From positions 2,356,001-2,420,000 of the forward strand of contig NZ_FXWK01000001.1 in assembly GCF_900177655.1 (NCBI RefSeq): a stretch of DNA of 64,000 nt, given 5' to 3'. The position numbers and the translations under genes are program-made. Shown piece after piece: positions 62,828 through 64,000 of the stretch. The stretch's first letter is position 1. Each line of letters begins with the position of its first letter. The notes beneath the pieces are model-generated. The model had not been told where the DNA came from, did no database searches, and saw only the letters and a list, made by a program, of their open reading frames with translations. The stretch is from Devosia lucknowensis (lineage in GTDB: Bacteria; Pseudomonadota; Alphaproteobacteria; Rhizobiales; Devosiaceae).

Positions 62828-63748
62828 ATGCCAATTTCCCCTACATCCGCCAGCCTGCGGGCCACCGGAATCGGCCTTGTTGCTGTTCTGCTTTGGGCGT
62901 CGGTCGTCGGCCTGATCAAGTCTGTATCGACAAGCTTCGGGGCCACTGGCGGTGCCGCCCTACTGTATACTCTGGCCACGGTCTGCCTCATGCTGAGCGT
63001 AGGACTTGGCGATGTCAGGCGCTTTCCCCGACGTTATCTGCTCATCGGTGGCTTGCTCTTCGTCAGCTACGAGCTGTGCCTGTCGCTCTCCATCGGCTAT
63101 TCCACCACCAGCCGGCAGGCTATCGAAGTGGGCATGGTCAATTACCTCTGGCCCACCTTTACCCTTGTCGGCACCATCCTTTTCCACCGCCGGAAAACCA
63201 GCCCGCTCATTGTCCCTGGGGTTCTCCTGTCGATGACGGGCATTGTCTGGGTCCTTGGCGGCGATCAGGGATTTGATCTGTTCGGCATGACCGAAAATGT
63301 TCTTCGCAATCCCCTCAGCTACGGCCTCGCCTTTGTCGGCGCCATCATCTGGGCCGCCTACTGCGTGGTCACTCCAAAACTCTCGGGTGGACTGAACGGC
63401 GTCACCCTGTTCTTCGGCCTGACCGCGTGCGCCCTCTGGATCAAGCTTGCCTTTTCCCGCGACATCGCCTGGACATCCGAGCCGGCGGCCCTGTTCACCC
63501 TCCTTCTGGCGGCAGCGGCGATGGGCTTTGCCTATGCCGCGTGGAATGTCGGCATATTGCGCGGCAACCCCACGGCGCTGGCCACGGCATCCTATTTCAC
63601 GCCGGTGCTCTCGGCCGCTTTTGCAGCGCTGGTCTTGCCGTCCACCCTCCCACTATCATTCTGGCAGGGTACGGCCATGGTCTGCCTCGGCTCAATCGTC
63701 TGCTGGTTCGCCACCCGCCAGCGTCCGTCTCACAGGCTTTCGATATAG
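62828..63748 (+). CDS. yddG: DMT-family exporter, YddG-like (aromatic amino acids)
   Basis: A 306-residue EamA-type membrane protein with ten helices. GLVAVLLWASVVGLIKSVSTSFGATGGAALLYTLATVCLML and SLSIGYSTTSRQAIEVGMVNYLWPTFTLV match the YddG subgroup, which exports aromatic amino acids. MGFAYAAWNVGILRGNPTALATASYFTPVLSAAFAAL is the second-half repeat. It follows the MarR gene closely and ends inside the convergent gene. Confidence 0.82.
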   Translation: MPISPTSASLRATGIGLVAVLLWASVVGLIKSVSTSFGATGGAALLYTLATVCLMLSVGLGDVRRFPRRYLLIGGLLFVSYELCLSLSIGYSTTSRQAIEVGMVNYLWPTFTLVGTILFHRRKTSPLIVPGVLLSMTGIVWVLGGDQGFDLFGMTENVLRNPLSYGLAFVGAIIWAAYCVVTPKLSGGLNGVTLFFGLTACALWIKLAFSRDIAWTSEPAALFTLLLAAAAMGFAYAAWNVGILRGNPTALATASYFTPVLSAAFAALVLPSTLPLSFWQGTAMVCLGSIVCWFATRQRPSHRLSI

Positions 63749-64000
63749 GTCTTGAGGATATCGAGATCGATGCGCACCCATTCGCATTCCGATGCGAAGG
63801 CCGCATCGCTTTCACCCGGCCTTTGGATAATCGTGCAGCACAGTTCGCTGGCTTCGCCATTTGGGAAGAGTCTGGCCACGTAATGCCGGGGCGGTTTGTC
63901 CGTCCAGATCAGTTCCACATCCAGCACGCCGAATGGATTGGCCGGCGTGAACGCGATGATGACTTCTTCACCGTCGTAGAGCGTGCGCCATGTGTGGTCG
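63730..64000 (-). CDS. hypothetical protein, 5' end outside the window
   Basis: The last 90 residues of a protein whose frame is open to the right edge (DHTWRTLYDGEEVIIAFTPANPFGVLDVELIWTDKPPRHYVARLF...). The C-terminus reads CEWVRIDLDILKTYIESL. I do not recognise the family. The 3' end overlaps the convergent exporter gene by 19 bases. Confidence 0.6.
   Translation of the reverse strand, partial: DHTWRTLYDGEEVIIAFTPANPFGVLDVELIWTDKPPRHYVARLFPNGEASELCCTIIQRPGESDAAFASECEWVRIDLDILKTYIESL

Overview
This window reads as GC-rich alphaproteobacterial chromosome, most like Hyphomicrobiales and probably Devosia or a relative. The evidence is a set of alphaproteobacterial marker genes: an RcdA/DUF1465 protein, a TrcR/DUF1013 protein, a GapR/DUF2312 protein, DUF1192, two DUF465 proteins, a three-gene pntAA-pntAB-pntB transhydrogenase, an aa3-type oxidase subunit IV, an Omp25-like porin, a zinc-free L31 and Rhizobiales-type palindromic repeats. 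The species is inference. No insertion sequence, prophage, CRISPR array, rRNA gene or complete tRNA gene was seen. No stretch over 300 bases lacks a gene.

Region by region. 1-5051 is a tightly coupled catabolic operon, cut by the left edge: LeuC/LeuD-type hydro-lyase, isochorismatase-fold amidohydrolase, isocitrate-lyase-family C-C lyase, lambda-crystallin-type dehydrogenase and succinate-semialdehyde-type dehydrogenase. 5120-8181 is the serine operon, with a serC leader RNA, serC, a palindrome plus tRNA-like fragment, serA and a terminator. 8203-12864 holds a tiny membrane protein, a DMT permease, purA and a large proline-rich membrane protein. 12880-17156 is the thiamine locus: thiBPQ behind a TPP riboswitch, with divergent thiamine pyrophosphokinase. 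17153-23087 mixes an ABC exporter, rpmE and YnfA with cell-cycle genes (rcdA-like, trcR), a candidate small RNA and a CtrA box. 23256-29507 carries a TauE-type permease, PepF, an oxidase subunit and transhydrogenase. 29523-35994 has hydrolases, SlyX, a DsbA-like protein, a drug exporter and rpsU. 36051-37772 is purEK with a structured leader. 37809-40836 has DUF465 genes, a sigma-54 response regulator behind a perfect CtrA box, and a porin.

40858-47749 is a sugar-type ABC transport locus with a divergent RpiR regulator. It also encodes a PfkB kinase, a C-S-lyase-type PLP enzyme and a TrpF-like protein lacking the usual cysteine. 47754-50721 pairs an Lrp regulator with an AceE-like TPP enzyme. 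50875-56487 has two cell-wall enzymes and dxs. 56499-58606 has a second Lrp regulator, a racemase and a class II amidotransferase. 58661-61504 has a mini flagellar-rod-like protein, gapR, a DUF1036 protein and pyk. 61559-64000 has an azoreductase, MarR, a YddG-type exporter and a cut-off gene.

The strongest candidates for undescribed biology are the left-edge hydro-lyase/lyase operon, the sugar/C-S-lyase/TrpF-like locus, the candidate anti-Shine-Dalgarno small RNA beside a CtrA box upstream of the rcdA-like gene, and the histone-H1-like tail on transhydrogenase PntAA. All functional assignments come from reading motifs; no database search was run.
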